Part shown: positions 41,218 through 53,246 of the stretch, piece by piece
Numbering within the stretch: position 1 is the first letter of the stretch
Layout: each line of letters begins with the position of its first letter
Source of the DNA: Dipetalonema caudispina
Lineage: Eukaryota; Nematoda; Chromadorea; Rhabditida; Onchocercidae
Assembly: GCA_013365325.1 (NCBI GenBank)
Contig: JABVXV010000257.1
Coordinates: forward strand, 26,746-90,745
Direction: 5' to 3'
DNA: 64,000 nucleotides
Notes under the pieces: generated by a model
What the model saw: only the letters and a program-made list of their open reading frames with translations
What the model was told of the DNA's origin: nothing
Databases searched by the model: none
Made by a program: the position numbers and the translations under genes

Positions 41218-44200
41218 AAATGATGAAGAAATATTATAGGTATATATATTTAAAAGGAAACAAGGAGAATGAGAGAGAGAGAGAGAGAGCGAGAGAGAAA
41301 GAGAAGAGAAAGGAAAGTTCAAGTTTGGAATTTAAGCTGTTAGTTAAGTATACTTTTGAAAATAAAAGTGGTAGATTTGTTCTTACGAACTATCCCAAAT
41401 ACTAACCATCCTCTTAAGATAAATATTGAAGAAATTCTCATCCTTCCTCTTCTCCTTTCATTAATTTTTCTTTCCTCCACCCATTTCCTCCCTCCTAATT
41501 CCTCCTCCTTTTTTTCTTTTTTTCTTTTTTTTTTTTTTCCCCTCCCCTTCTTCATTTCTCATCTTCAAATCCTTGTTGTATCCACTTTTTTCCATTTTCT
41601 TTCCTAAAAAAAAAAAAAAAATCCAAACATGATTGGTACTCCAATACCTACTACTCCTACTTACTACAACTATCACCACCATTTACTACTCAAATGCCCA
41701 CTTGTACTATATTTTTCCCCTCCCATTTCCCCTTTAACCTCCCACTTTCTACAAATCTTTTTATTTTATCCACTTCAACCTTCATCTCTTCTTTCATCTC
41801 ATATATTCCTCATCATCTCAGCATATTCTTTTCCAATCATTCCATCATTTTAGTTATGAAAATGGGCGGTCCCATAAATGTTATCAATTGGTTAAAAAGG
41901 TGGAGTTAAAATGAGAAAATTAGCCAATACCTGACGAGTTAAATAATTTCCAATTTTTCCTTTTTTTTTCTTTCGTTTTCTATATTATATAATGCTTTAT
42001 TATATGTTTAGCGATAGCATTAGCATACTGTGCTTCTGAATATTTGTTAATTTTATCTTTTTTAATTTCTTTTTTTTCGAATTAATATGTATTTTTAATT
42101 AATTTGTAAAAATTTTCATCTATTTAATTGATAGGTGTTAAAAAAGGTTTTTTACAATAATATTAATAGATAAAAAGTTCTCATTTGATAAAATGAGAAA
42201 AGATGATGAAAGCTAAAATCATTCAATTTAGGGAATAAAAAAGAAAATAGTTTGAATATTAAAATATTTACAAAAATTATTGTAAACAAAAAGGAAAAAG
42301 TTAAAACAATAAGCTAGTCCAAAATCAAAAGATTGAAATTGAAGGAATGTTTTTGAAATGAAACAAAAATATAGCAAAAATTCATTTTTGCTGAATTTTT
42401 TAGCCTTCTTCTAATACTGCCAACATTGTAAATTAAAAAAAAAAAAAAAAAAAAGATAATTACTGATAAAAAAATAGTTCTTAAATCAAATTTTGTTATT
42501 GCAAAGTATATTATTTTACTTAGCTAAAATATTGTATCACTTACCATTTAACAGTATTATTCCTCACGGTGATACGTACGAATAAGAATATATGTAAATG
42601 CTAAAATTAATATGACGTAAGTATACAATATCATCAACATCCTCAGCTTTATCCGCTAACATTTCTTATTATAAACTTTGTGAAAAAATAATAATATGCT
42701 TAATAAGTAAGGTCGTAACCTTACATACCAACGTGTAAGGAATAAAATTTTGCAACTTTTTTTTTATTAAAAAATGTTAATATACCAAATAATTAATAAA
42801 TTTGACAACAAATGTGTTATGTTTACTTCTTTTCCATCGTATTTCATCAATATATTTCGTATAGAATTAAACATGCTATCAATGTATTTTATATAAGTTA
42901 GTGATTTCAAAAATGCTACTTGCTTATATTTATTACCAATAATATGCAAAAAATTTTAAATAATATTATAATTGTAATCAATAATCGATTCATGTAGATA
43001 ACAATTAACTCTCATACAGTAAGTGTATGAAACTTCTTAATTGAAAATATTCCTATTTTGCATAGTCTTGACAAATATATTACTTTCTTTGATCGCAAAA
43101 TTTGTTGTTCAATTGTCAATTGTTATTTCTTAGTTATTAATCAGTTTTATTCAATTTATTAAATATGTCGATATTTGTTAACTATTCTCATTAATTCATT
43201 AAGAAAATCTAAGGAGCTAAATTTCTATATAGCACTGCTTTTTTTTGCATTCAGAAATAGTGATAATAAATGTTTGAAATGAAATCAATCAGTACTGTCT
43301 TTTGAATTAAATTACATTCTTTAGATACAGTATCCTTCACAAGAACTCATCGCTATGATCAATCAAATAAAATTCTTTCATATGTGTAAACATTGGTAGT
43401 ATTATTATTATTATTATTAATAGAAAAAAATATTTCTAGAAAAAAAATTATTTCAAATTTAATGGAATTTATGAAAATTTGCAAATTTTACAAACGTTTA
43501 TGTTTTTATCAAACGATTTTATAGAATGTATGATTGTAATACGATGAGGTTGACATTACCTCGGCTAAGCCTTTTGCAATATTTTCCTATAATTTTCTAT
43601 TTTCTAAAAATATTTAAAATAATTTCCAATTTCTTTTTTCTGATATTATATAAAAAAAAGTTTTCCCAATGGATATTAATAATATCTTTGAAAATTTTGC
43701 AATACTATTAAATGAAATTCAAAGTTAAATAATTTAAATTCAAATGATTTCGTAGAATGTATGATTGGAATGTAAAAAAAAAGGAGTTAAAGCTCAGTTA
43801 GAGAGCTAATACCATTAGCTTAATTAAATTCTGAGATATTTTTTGCTAATTTTCTATTTGCTAAAAATATGTCAAATTAATTTTAAATTCTTTTACTCTA
43901 ATATTACAAGACAAAATTATTTCCGATAATTACTACCAGCAACTTTGAAATTAATCTCATTAAATGAAATTCAAATTCGTTCATTATTACTGACTAAATT
44001 CACTACCATTTTTATCCATTGAATATAATCGAACAATGATCATGTGATTTTACCAAAATTTCTTATTTCATTCTAAATTATTAATTTTGATCATATTCAT
44101 TTAATCGTAACTTATCCATTTATGTAACTTGCTTATTTGCATAATATCTGACGATACTTTCACATGTTTATTTATTATTTTCAAGCAAATGTAACTATTG

Positions 44201-45672
44201 TTGACATTTGCTTGCCTGATTGACAAAGAATGACATATATAAGTTGACATTTTCAAAGTATGATAGCAAAAAGTGTGTCATTTTCAACTTTTCAACATTG
44301 ATTTGACGGCTATCCCTTTGATTTTTTTTCCTAATTTTTATCGGTACAAATTTTCATAACCTTCTTTCGTTAATAAATTGATCGAAAATTTTTTGAAAAA
44401 ACAATTAATCAATTTCAAATTTTATAATTGATTGATTTATTATTTCGAAATTATCCAATCATAGTGGATATATTTTAAATTCGATTTTAGAAACAATATT
44501 CAATTCATCGATTTCACCCATTATTCATTTATCTTATAACTATTTAGAAAGTAATTATCTTTATAGGCATCATTCTGATATTTAATCATTACTAATTAAA
44601 CTATAACTTACTATTTGAAAAATATAAAACATGTTATTAATTACTATCATTTAAACTTTAGACAAATTAGCCATTTTTCTATTTTTCTTTTGTGCTATAT
44701 CTCGAAGGACCGAAATAGTCTAAGAAGGAGAAGAAAAAGAAAAAACAAGAATACTGCGTAATATTTGAATGAAAACATAAAAGAAATTATGAAAATGATA
44801 AATTAATTATCGAAATATTCATCTATAATGAACGAATTTACAGTATTCATAAAATTTATAATTATATTTCTTTTAAGCTTTCTTTAAAATTTTCAAGAAA
44901 GATTTTTTTTGGCAAATATATTTTAATAAATGATAACTTTGCCATTCGTGAAATTACCACTGGCGATTAACATTCGCTTTTATTTTTCTATCTTTTTGAA
45001 GAATATTTTGAATTCATTTCGAACACTAATTTTTTCCCACCTAAAATGAAATAAAATAAATACATTTCAATTATATGGTAACCATAAAGATGTTAATTTG
45101 ACTTTAATTTGAAAATATATTTCGTTTTAAATACTATGATATTAGAATTGAAGCGACAATATTATCATATTATTTTGATTGTGATTCAATAAATTAAAAG
45201 AAAATTGTTGTAATTAAACTTAATATTTTTGATATAAACATATGATAAGATTACTATTATATCAAATTTAATTAATTTTAATGTTAGTATGTAGAAGTAA
45301 AAAATTTTAGTTAAATTAAAAAAAAAATTGAAAAGGAAAAAGTGTATGGATAAAAATTGGTAATAAATTAAAAAAGTAGAAATGAAGCAAAGCATACTAA
45401 TGAAATTGTAATTAAAATGAAGAAATAAAAATGAAAACAAAATAATATTTTTTTTAAACATCTAAAAATAGATTATCGGATAAAAAAATTTTGATAAAAG
45501 AGATAGGATAAAAAATTTTTTCAAGTAATATTTTTGATTCATCATAATAAATTCAATTTTATTTCATTTTAATTTTCTTTTTATGTATTAGATCAAAAGA
45601 AAAAACAAAAATTTAGACATTATCTTATCTTAAAGTGGTTCTTAAGAAGAAGCTACATCATCAAGTGCTACT

Positions 45673-45705
<33 letters not shown>

Positions 45706-47890
45706 GTTTAATATTGATGGATATTTCGTTTCATTTGTCAATCATATTGTGCCAACTTGTTATCAGTAACTTTTTTCTTTTTCATCTTTTTCATTGAAGT
45801 GTTTCAAGTGGTCACTGGTCACTTCATCTGTTCACCATACATGATATGGTTGTCTATTTCTGTATGTTCATGTGTATGTGTATGTGTGTATGTGTGTGTG
45901 TGTGTGTCTGTGTGTCTGTATGGATACAATCAAATTATTTGAGAAAATTTAAAAAAGAGAAAAAAAAATGGAAAGTAAGCATGTAATTATTAAAAAACAT
46001 AATTATTTATTAATTTTACTACTGAATTATTAGTTTTATAATTGAATTTGTCAATTTTAATGAAATAAAAAAAATTAGAAAACTAATATTAGTATAAGAA
46101 CTTTTTTTCGTTATTCTTTAAAGTATTTTTCTCATACCTAAAAATAAGAACTGCATATATGTAATTTGAAATAGATAAATTTACAGGATATTACTATAAG
46201 TGTAAAAGATTTGCATGTTCTTACTGTTATTTAAATTTTGATTTGTAAATATCCGAATTATTGAATATTTAGAATATTTTGATAAATTGAATCGAAATGT
46301 TGGCTTAATTCAGATCGATATAATCATTTACGTTTTACTTAATTTGAAGGAAATTAAAGAATTAAATTCGTATTTAGATTCTGTTGACGAATTTCAAAAG
46401 TAAGAAAATAATATAAATATGAGAGAAAAAGTTAATTTAGTCCACTTGTTTATCAACATATTATTTTACGCAAATTTACGCAAATTCTTGAACTTTTGAA
46501 TACATCAATTTTGAATATTAAATATTTGAATTGTTCTAATATTCAGGTGTTTTGAGTAATTCGATCAGTTCGAAATAATTGGAATTTCTGGAGTCAACAA
46601 AAATTTTGGACGATGAAGCATGTTAGCTTTGGAAGTGAAGAAATGTAATCTGTATTCGGTCCGAATTCAGATCAGGATCCGGACCCAGTTGTATTGTCAA
46701 ATGTCATCATCAGATCCCATCTCTTTTTGCATATGATCCGCATTATTTATTTTTGCTAATAAAATATAGTTAGTTACAGGAGGTTGATAAAATTACAAAA
46801 AGGTGACATGAAATTTAAATTACTACTAAAATATTTGATTATTTGTCATCAAGTAATTAGTTCGATATTTTCCCAACATGCGAATTTGTAATTCCGAAGA
46901 AATATTAAAGTGTCAGTAATTCCGATCATTTCAATTTCAATTGTGTTTGTTCTGTTACAAATTGATTTAATCTGTTTATGAATGTACTTGAGCATTTTGT
47001 TGGTAAAAATTTTTTAAAAAAAGTATAAGTTTGCAGTAGCATGCAATCATCAAAAAATGCTTACAATATCTTCTATTGCTACTATTTTACCAAATTTTAC
47101 CTTTTCCATAAAAAAATTAGAAAAATTCTTGCCATAAAATACAATAAATTGAATTTAAAATCTGAATATTAATTTTTACAGTTTCAAAATTTCCCTAATT
47201 TATTTCATCAATATAATTTAAGTGCATTATGAAATAAAATTTTCCACATCATATTCAATAGCAACAATACTAATACTAATAAGAATTTACTTAATTTTAT
47301 CAATTGTTGATATTAGTCTGTAAAATTTTATCAATCAAATGAAACATACATAAAAAAAAGTACCATAAGTAATTTGAAATTAATGAATGAATATTTTAGC
47401 GAATCAAATAATTCTATTCCTAAATCTATGATTAAACTTCAAACGATAAGAGATTGGATGAAATATGTTAGACGATAAATGTGAATTGAAAAATTGACAG
47501 ATCATTTAATGGACTCATATGTTTACATATACATATGAAATAAATGGATACCATAGTACAAAATGTAAACAAATCAAAATGAAAATTATCAAGTTAAAAA
47601 TCATTAAATTTTTCATTTTTCATTTTTTTTTCTTTTCTCCATTATCAATTAAAATATATTCATTTAAATAACAAATCCATTACTGTTTGAAAATAATTAA
47701 TGATAGTTTACCGTTGATTTTCAGGTATTATTTCAAATATCATCAATTTGATCTTTACTTTTTTTTAATTTTTTTTAAGTAACTTTCCATTAATTGTACA
47801 AACAAATCTGTGATTATCCATGTAATATGCATAAAATGGGATTGGAATATAATAGTATTATAGTAATCATTTATACATTGTCGCTTTCCT

Positions 47891-47934
<44 letters not shown>

Positions 47935-49381
47935 CTACAGTATGATAAAGGAAACCGACAGGAAATTATTTAGTTATTTGCTATTTGTAGTATTGTTATA
48001 ATAAACTTTAAGAGTGGATTACAACGGATTTTTCTTTTTTTTTTTTTATTTTTGTAGACATCATCATTTGTAAGTAATTTGTATGGAAGAAATATCGGGG
48101 ATTATCACTTAAAAAAAAAAAAAAATCTGTTGAAAAAATACCGCAAAGGAAAAAAAATGATGAAAATTAGTAGGAAAGTGAGAAAAAAAAAAAAAAAAAG
48201 AGGCAATATTTCATATAAATGTGTTATATAATTGCTTTTTTTTTTCATTTCAAAGTTATAGAAAATTTTTAAAATGAAATTTTATAATTGTTAATAAGAA
48301 TTTTTTTTTTTTTATAAATAATAGTTTATTCTATTTGTAATAAATACAATCTTCAAAACTTCTTCTGTTATTTTCATTTCAAATAAAGTTCATATTAAAG
48401 ACCTTTTTTTTTTTTCTTGCAAATATTTTTTAGAAACAAAATTTTACGAAAAAAAAAAAACGTTCCGAACTATTATTTATGTATTTTTTTTTTTTTTTTT
48501 TTTTTTGAGATTTCTACTGTAAATTCTTTATTTCCTAATTTCTTTGCTAAAAAATTGCAATGAAATATGTTGTATGAATTAATTTTTAATTTTTAAACAA
48601 CAGTAACAATTGTAATAATTTATTAATTGTTTTAATATTTCATCTTGGAAGTACTAAATAATTACTGTAAAAAACGATTTTCGCATCATTTCACTACCAC
48701 AACTGATATATTAAATTTTTTATTAAACATATCGTTAAAGATTGAAAACTTTTTGGAAAAAAATTTAATTTATTTCTCTTTTTCCCAAATAAATTAGTAA
48801 TGTAAGGTTCGAAAATTTTTGTTTAAATGTTTTTTTCTAATAAATTTATAGCATTATGATCAGAAATTTAAAAAAAATTTAAGCTCTTCTTTTTTTTCTC
48901 TCATATAAATCCACAATATCAGATTAAAATTCTTTAAATGTTTGATATTTGCTTTCTTTTTCAAAAAAAAAAAAAAATAATATCAGGTTATAAAATTTTG
49001 AAAAGTTTAATTTCCTCCATTTTCCGAATTAATCAATAATATGAAAGTGAAATTTTTCGCAAAAAAAAAAAAAAAACCCAAGTTCTTCCTTTTTTTTCTT
49101 CTAATTCAATGAATAATATTACACTAACCTATATTATTCAATGGCGATAAGATATTGTTGACACTAAATCGATGATACATCAATTGTTTCGTTGTAGTAC
49201 TACCACTATTGTTTGTTGTATCGGCGGTAGTTATCGTTTGTTCTTCAACACTTCGTCTTAATCTATCATCGGTTTTATTTGTTTCCATCGTTATCGTTCC
49301 TACCGTACTTTTCATACGGAACGAATTCGATTCTGATGTTGTATTTCTACCATCGCGTAATAATTCTGATATCATTTTCAT
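33881..49381 (-). CDS. ceh-24: NK-2 class homeobox protein, Nkx2-1/scarecrow/CEH-24 type, seven exons
   Basis: Predicted homeodomain transcription factor of about 407 residues. Coding exons on the minus strand are 49381-49129, 39008-38744, 38622-38564, 35290-35058, 34932-34784, 34487-34337 and 33994-33881 (stop included). Junctions are GT-AG and phases match. Domains in order: a TN/eh1-like repressor motif [10 protein letters not shown] at residues 72-81, very close to FSVSDILSPL of vertebrate Nkx2-1; a Ser/Thr/Ala-rich segment; [10 protein letters not shown] at 182-191, matching the Nkx2-1 GWYG...DPR motif just before its homeodomain; the homeodomain at about 227-286, with Tyr54 ([12 protein letters not shown]) diagnostic of NK-2 factors; the NK2-specific domain [11 protein letters not shown] at 324-334; and a Pro/Tyr-rich C-terminus. 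These motifs favour the Nkx2-1 branch over the Nkx2-5 branch. In Caenorhabditis that would be ceh-24, expressed in pharyngeal and vulval muscle and head neurons; the symbol rests on family memory. Intron 1 is 10.1 kb and intron 3 is 3.3 kb. Confidence 0.9.
34784..34932 (-). other. ceh-24: Exon with homeodomain recognition helix C-terminal half
   Basis: This exon starts at homeodomain position 45 (Val) and carries [14 protein letters not shown], the DNA-recognition helix, followed by a Ser/Pro-rich linker. The splice junction between homeodomain residues 44 and 45 is a well-known conserved intron position in homeobox genes. The acceptor sits inside a perfect palindrome. Confidence 0.9.
34925..34958. 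repeat. Perfect 34-bp palindrome over the homeobox 3' splice site
   Basis: The left half-site 34925-34941 is the exact reverse complement of 34942-34958, with the centre in TTAATTAA. On the coding (minus) strand the right arm holds the acceptor AG and the first eight exon bases, GTAAAAAT. As RNA it could form a hairpin of about 15 pairs that buries the splice site. Confidence 0.95.
35058..35290 (-). other. ceh-24: Exon with homeodomain N-terminal 44 residues
   Basis: Encodes residues 194-270: a short Gly/Asn linker, then [20 protein letters not shown], helices 1 and 2 and the start of helix 3 of the homeodomain, ending at the conserved 44/45 splice site. Confidence 0.9.
35291..38563 (-). other. 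Intron 3 of the homeobox gene
   Basis: This 3.3-kb intron contains two CA/TG microsatellites (35845-35899 and 38275-38322), several poly(A)/poly(T) runs and a polypurine stretch near 37080-37130. No exon or RNA gene was recognised in it. Confidence 0.6.
38275..38322. repeat. (CA)n microsatellite
   Basis: Interrupted CA repeat within intron 3 of the homeobox gene. Confidence 0.9.
41050..41077. repeat. (AAT)n microsatellite
   Basis: Nine AAT units within intron 1 of the homeobox gene. Confidence 0.9.
41420..41625. repeat. Long polypyrimidine tract
   Basis: About 200 bases with an overwhelming excess of C and T on the plus strand, including CCTCC/TTCCTCC clusters, preceded at 41268-41305 by a GA repeat. 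Because the gene runs on the minus strand, the pre-mRNA would be purine-rich here. Confidence 0.75.
43511..43985. repeat. Diverged tandem duplication, about 230-bp unit
   Basis: Copy A (43511-43731) and copy B (43742-43985) share in the same order GTAGAATGTATGATTG-like sequence, TAATTTTCTATTT, CTAAAAATAT and, at the end, AAATGAAATTCAAA. Similarity is clear at both ends and weaker in the middle. Confidence 0.65.
45673..45705. repeat. (ATC)n microsatellite
   Basis: Eleven near-perfect ATC units in intron 1 of the homeobox gene. Confidence 0.9.
45872..45920. repeat. (GT)n microsatellite
   Basis: Interrupted TG/TGTATG repeat in intron 1 of the homeobox gene. Confidence 0.9.
47894..47934. repeat. 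Poly(T) tract of about 41 bases
   Basis: The longest uninterrupted homopolymer in the window, on the plus strand inside intron 1. It is followed by CTACAG. Assembly length at such a tract is unreliable. Confidence 0.85.
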
Positions 49382-49390
49382 CGAAATATA

Positions 49391-49398
49391 CTGAAATT
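49391..49398 (-). promoter_or_regulatory. Probable spliced-leader acceptor of the homeobox gene
   Basis: Minus-strand AATTTCAG ends nine bases before the ATG at 49381, with no upstream coding exon. This supports the chosen start and a trans-spliced mRNA. Confidence 0.55.
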
Positions 49399-49900
49399 TC
49401 TTTTTTTTTTTTTTTTTTTTCAGAAAAAATACTCAAAAAGAATAGAAAATCTGAAATGTAAAACATTTACATGATATTCTCACTACAAATTAAATTTTTC
49501 ATTAATATTTTGAAAAAAAAAAAAAGTATGCTAAAATTATTTTTATATATAATTAAAAATGTTCAACATTTCGGAATTTTTTCAAAGGTAGCATTTAATA
49601 AATGATAATTATCACATAATATGTATCAATGAAATAAATTATGATGATTTTTACAATGAAAATGATACAATAATAAAAGTATTGCTAGTAGCAACATTAA
49701 TTCTACACTGATAATGATCATTTTTTGTTGATAATGAAATGATTATAAATTTTTCAAAATACAACTATTATTTATGTTAAATAATATATTAATAGGAACT
49801 GTTTATTTATCTTTTGCAATAATAATATAGTGATAATTTTGATGATAACGCTAAGAATATTAATTAATGCAATAGTGTTTTTGGTGTTAATAAGGTGATG

Positions 49901-50003
49901 TTACGTACTTCAAATATTAATAGTATCCGAATAGTAATATTCTAAACGTTCGAACAGATAGTAGCTGATAACTTCCCTTTCAATTAACATTTGAAGTACG
50001 TAA
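49901..50003. repeat. Inverted repeat, 20-bp arms, 63-bp loop
   Basis: Arm TTACGTACTTCAAATATTAA at 49901-49920 pairs with TTAACATTTGAAGTACGTAA at 49984-50003 with a single mismatch. It lies about 520-620 bases upstream of the homeobox start codon. Confidence 0.9.
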
Positions 50004-50564
50004 TTTTGAATATTGATAATAGTGATAGTAATAATAATATTGATAATAATAATACTAATAATAATAATGATAATGATGATGAAGATAATAAAAGCATGAA
50101 ATGATAAGAATATTCATGTAATACCAATAATAATAAGACAATAACTATAACAATAAATTTTGCCTTACCATTATCAACTAATTAACTCATAAAATAAAAA
50201 AATGGTTTTCCGTGAAAGATTTCCAGGAAAAAAAAAAGAGTGAAATGAATAAAATATGTAAAAAGAAGGGAATTTAAAAAATGAAAGCTTTCAAAAAAAA
50301 ACATTTTCAAAATTGAAATTTTTTAAAACATAACAATTTATTGATAAAATATGATGAAAAAAAGATCTCCGATTAATATTTTCGTATGATGATGGATATC
50401 AATTTCGAACAGTTAGCTTCTTTTCTGCAGCTAACTACAGCTTGATAAGCATTCCTGAAAGAAGAAGTGGTACTTAAGTAGCATTTCTAACAAAAGTATT
50501 TATTCATCAATGAACAAATGAAAAGGCGAATGTTGAGACTAAAATAGCTAAGAGATGAGTTAGG

Positions 50565-50572
50565 CCAAGTGG
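50565..50572. promoter_or_regulatory. NK-2 consensus site CCAAGTGG
   Basis: CAAGTG is the known preferred core of NK-2 homeodomains. This copy lies about 1.2 kb upstream of the homeobox start, with a related GAAGTGGTACTTAAG at 50464-50478. Such short sites occur by chance, so function is only a possibility. Confidence 0.25.
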
Positions 50573-50773
50573 ATAGGAATAATTATCCAAGAAGTACCCC
50601 GGGAGATCCTTATGCTTCAATTCAAAACCGAAAAGATTTGTGAATCGTTTAGATGAAAGCAAATTATATGAGATGATGAATTAGATTTGATGCATTGAAA
50701 AGAAAACGAATTCTTAATTACATTTTCATTTTGGGCCAGATGATGATCAACATATATTTCATTTCAGATATAT

Positions 50774-50794
50774 CTATATATATATATATATATA
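50774..50794. repeat. (TA)n microsatellite
   Basis: About ten TA units. Confidence 0.9.
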
Positions 50795-53217
50795 CAGACA
50801 TATTAGTTACATTTATTCAAGTATCTTTTAAAGAAAAGAATTATTAATATTCTTATTTTATTTTTTCCTTTTTTATTCTAAAAATTTGCACAAATCTTTT
50901 TTGCACAAATATATTTTTAAAGCGAAATTCTTTTTTTTATAATACTATTTCAAGATTTTCAGCTTTTTTTTCTTTTCTTTATCTTTTCAAAATGCATATA
51001 TAATTGAATTATTTACTATGTGTTATTTTATAAATATATTTAAATGTGCATTTTTTCTAGTATTTCAGTATTTTTAATATTTCAAAATTTTAGCATTTTT
51101 TTTTTTATGCTTTTGGAATGCATAATTAAATTATTTGTTGTATAAAATTTTTGTGATATCACAAATAAGGCAATACAAGAATATTTTTGAGCTTAAAATG
51201 CTGTTAAATTTAAATGAAAAAAAAAAAAAAAAAAAAAAAAAAAACACTCACTACTAATACTTTTTTGTAGCAGTAATTACAAATTTAAAAAATGACGTAA
51301 CTTTTCACTTATGCAATCTTTGGTTAAATTTTGAAACAAAATGAAATACCAAGCAAAGTTTTGCAAATATTCAAAATCTTCATTGTTTCAAGGATTTAAT
51401 ATAAAATAATTATTTTTTGAGAATGTTCAGCTCTTCTTTATTACTATTTGCTTGCAGCTATCATGCAATGATATATTCTCAATGATGTCGTGACACATGT
51501 AATGTTGCAAAATTTCAACAAATTTACATAAATTGTAGAAAATCAAGAAACAATTTGCAGAATGAATAAATGCAGCAAATTTGTAGGTTTGAAATGTTAT
51601 ATTTCTAGAATTTCAAAAAAAAAAAAAAAAATCACTGTTAAATACAGTATTTTACGTCAAAAATTGTGTCATTAAGCATTTGATTACACATTTTAAGAAC
51701 AAGAGAAAATTTCATTGCAAATTTAAACTATTAAATAGAAAAAAGTTTCAAACATACACTGCGAAAAGTTGTGCAAAGTAGTAATTAAATTTAATAATCG
51801 AGTACTGATTACTTTTCTCAGTGTGATTCCAAACTTCCTATAATACATAAATCTGTGAAACGTTATGTCTTCAAAAGTTATTATTTAAATATTTTGAACA
51901 TAATGTTAAGCAAAATGATTACAAATACAATTGTACAACATTTAAATGAATTTACTTTAAGTACTCATTGGAATGTAAATTTTTCGATAAATAACACTTT
52001 GTAATATTTGAAAGGTTAACAAATAGAAAAATTCTTTCCCAATTTAAAATTCAAACAAAATTATTTCAATATTAGTGCATGAAAATTTGGTTAAAGTTGC
52101 AAATAATAACGAAAAAATTTAAATTAACCATAATTAATCATAAATAATTCAAGGAATTACAAAGAGCTCAGGTAAAAAGGTTACAAGAGAGGGATAAGAA
52201 AGGAAAGAAAATGATCGAGAGAGAGAGAGAAGGTAGAAGAAGAAGTATCTATAGGATATATTCTTAATTAATTTATTGATAACAGGGAATAGTTAGTGTA
52301 TTTAAAAGAGTGAAGAAATTTTTGGGTGAAAAAAAAAAATAAAAAAATAAAAAATTTATAGCAAATGGAAAAGAATCTTTGAATGGAAAGGATGAAATAG
52401 AAACTGTTACGAATTTAAGATTTGGAAGCCTTTTCATGGTTTAAGTAGAAATTTGCGCTGATTGGCCCTTATTGGATCTCAATTCTTTCCGCCTTTGAGG
52501 ACAATTGGAAGAAGGCTATCCGATACTAATACAATTCTGGAATAAAGCTTTTCAAGTTTCACCAACAAAATTCTCTCCCATTTTTCTCTTCCTCTATTAC
52601 ATATTATGCTTACATGTATACAAATATAACTATCTATTTCTGAAATTATATCAGATTGAATAAATGCAAATTTGTGCAAATAAATGAACCTATGGTAGAA
52701 TGTTTCGATTAGCATACTATTGTTCTATTTCATTTACCAATAATTCATCGTTAAAATTGTTCAATTTAGAAGCAATTTATTTCCTGTATATTTGCATATT
52801 GTATGCTTAAATTAACTCTTCAAAAATTTCATTCCTTCTTTTCTTCTTTTAACATATAATTTTGATATTTATCTTTTATGATATAATTCTTTATCTTCTT
52901 ATCACCATTACTATCATTAGCATTAATATTGTCATCAGTAAAATGGATAATTTTAGCATATCATCAGTGATATAATTCTGATTAATTAATTGATCATATT
53001 ATTATTATTATTGAAATCAGTAATCTTAGCATATTTCTTCTGCCTATAAATTTTTTTGTTATCATTGCTACTATCGTTATTATTATTATTATCAAAATAA
53101 GTTTTTTTTTTTTTTTTAATTATCATTTTGTTGTTATTGAATATCCACTAATTTTGAAATTAAATAATAAATATTATTTATCATTGCTTGTTCGACAATT
53201 CACAATTATGCAAAAAT

Positions 53218-53246
53218 TAATAATAATAATAATAATAATAATAATT
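53218..53246. repeat. (AAT)n microsatellite
   Basis: Nine to ten AAT units in the upstream flank. Confidence 0.9.

Larger units (their letters stand above)
39009..49128 (-). other. Intron 1 of the homeobox gene, 10.1 kb
   Basis: No coding exon was recognised inside it. It contains a (GA)n and polypyrimidine block at 41268-41625, a diverged 230-bp tandem duplication at 43511-43985, an 11-bp-stem hairpin at 44182-44214, (ATC)n and (GT)n repeats at 45673-45920, a GC-richer island at 46640-46690 and a poly(T) run of about 41 bases at 47894-47934. Confidence 0.65.

Noticed and set aside
41092..41909. Several Lys/Arg/Glu-rich or Phe/Ser/Pro-rich open frames
   Set aside because: They are translations of the polypurine/polypyrimidine block in intron 1 of the homeobox gene.
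52479..52715. 78-residue minus-strand open frame in a slightly less AT-rich patch
   Set aside because: No homology recognised and no partner exon; likely chance.
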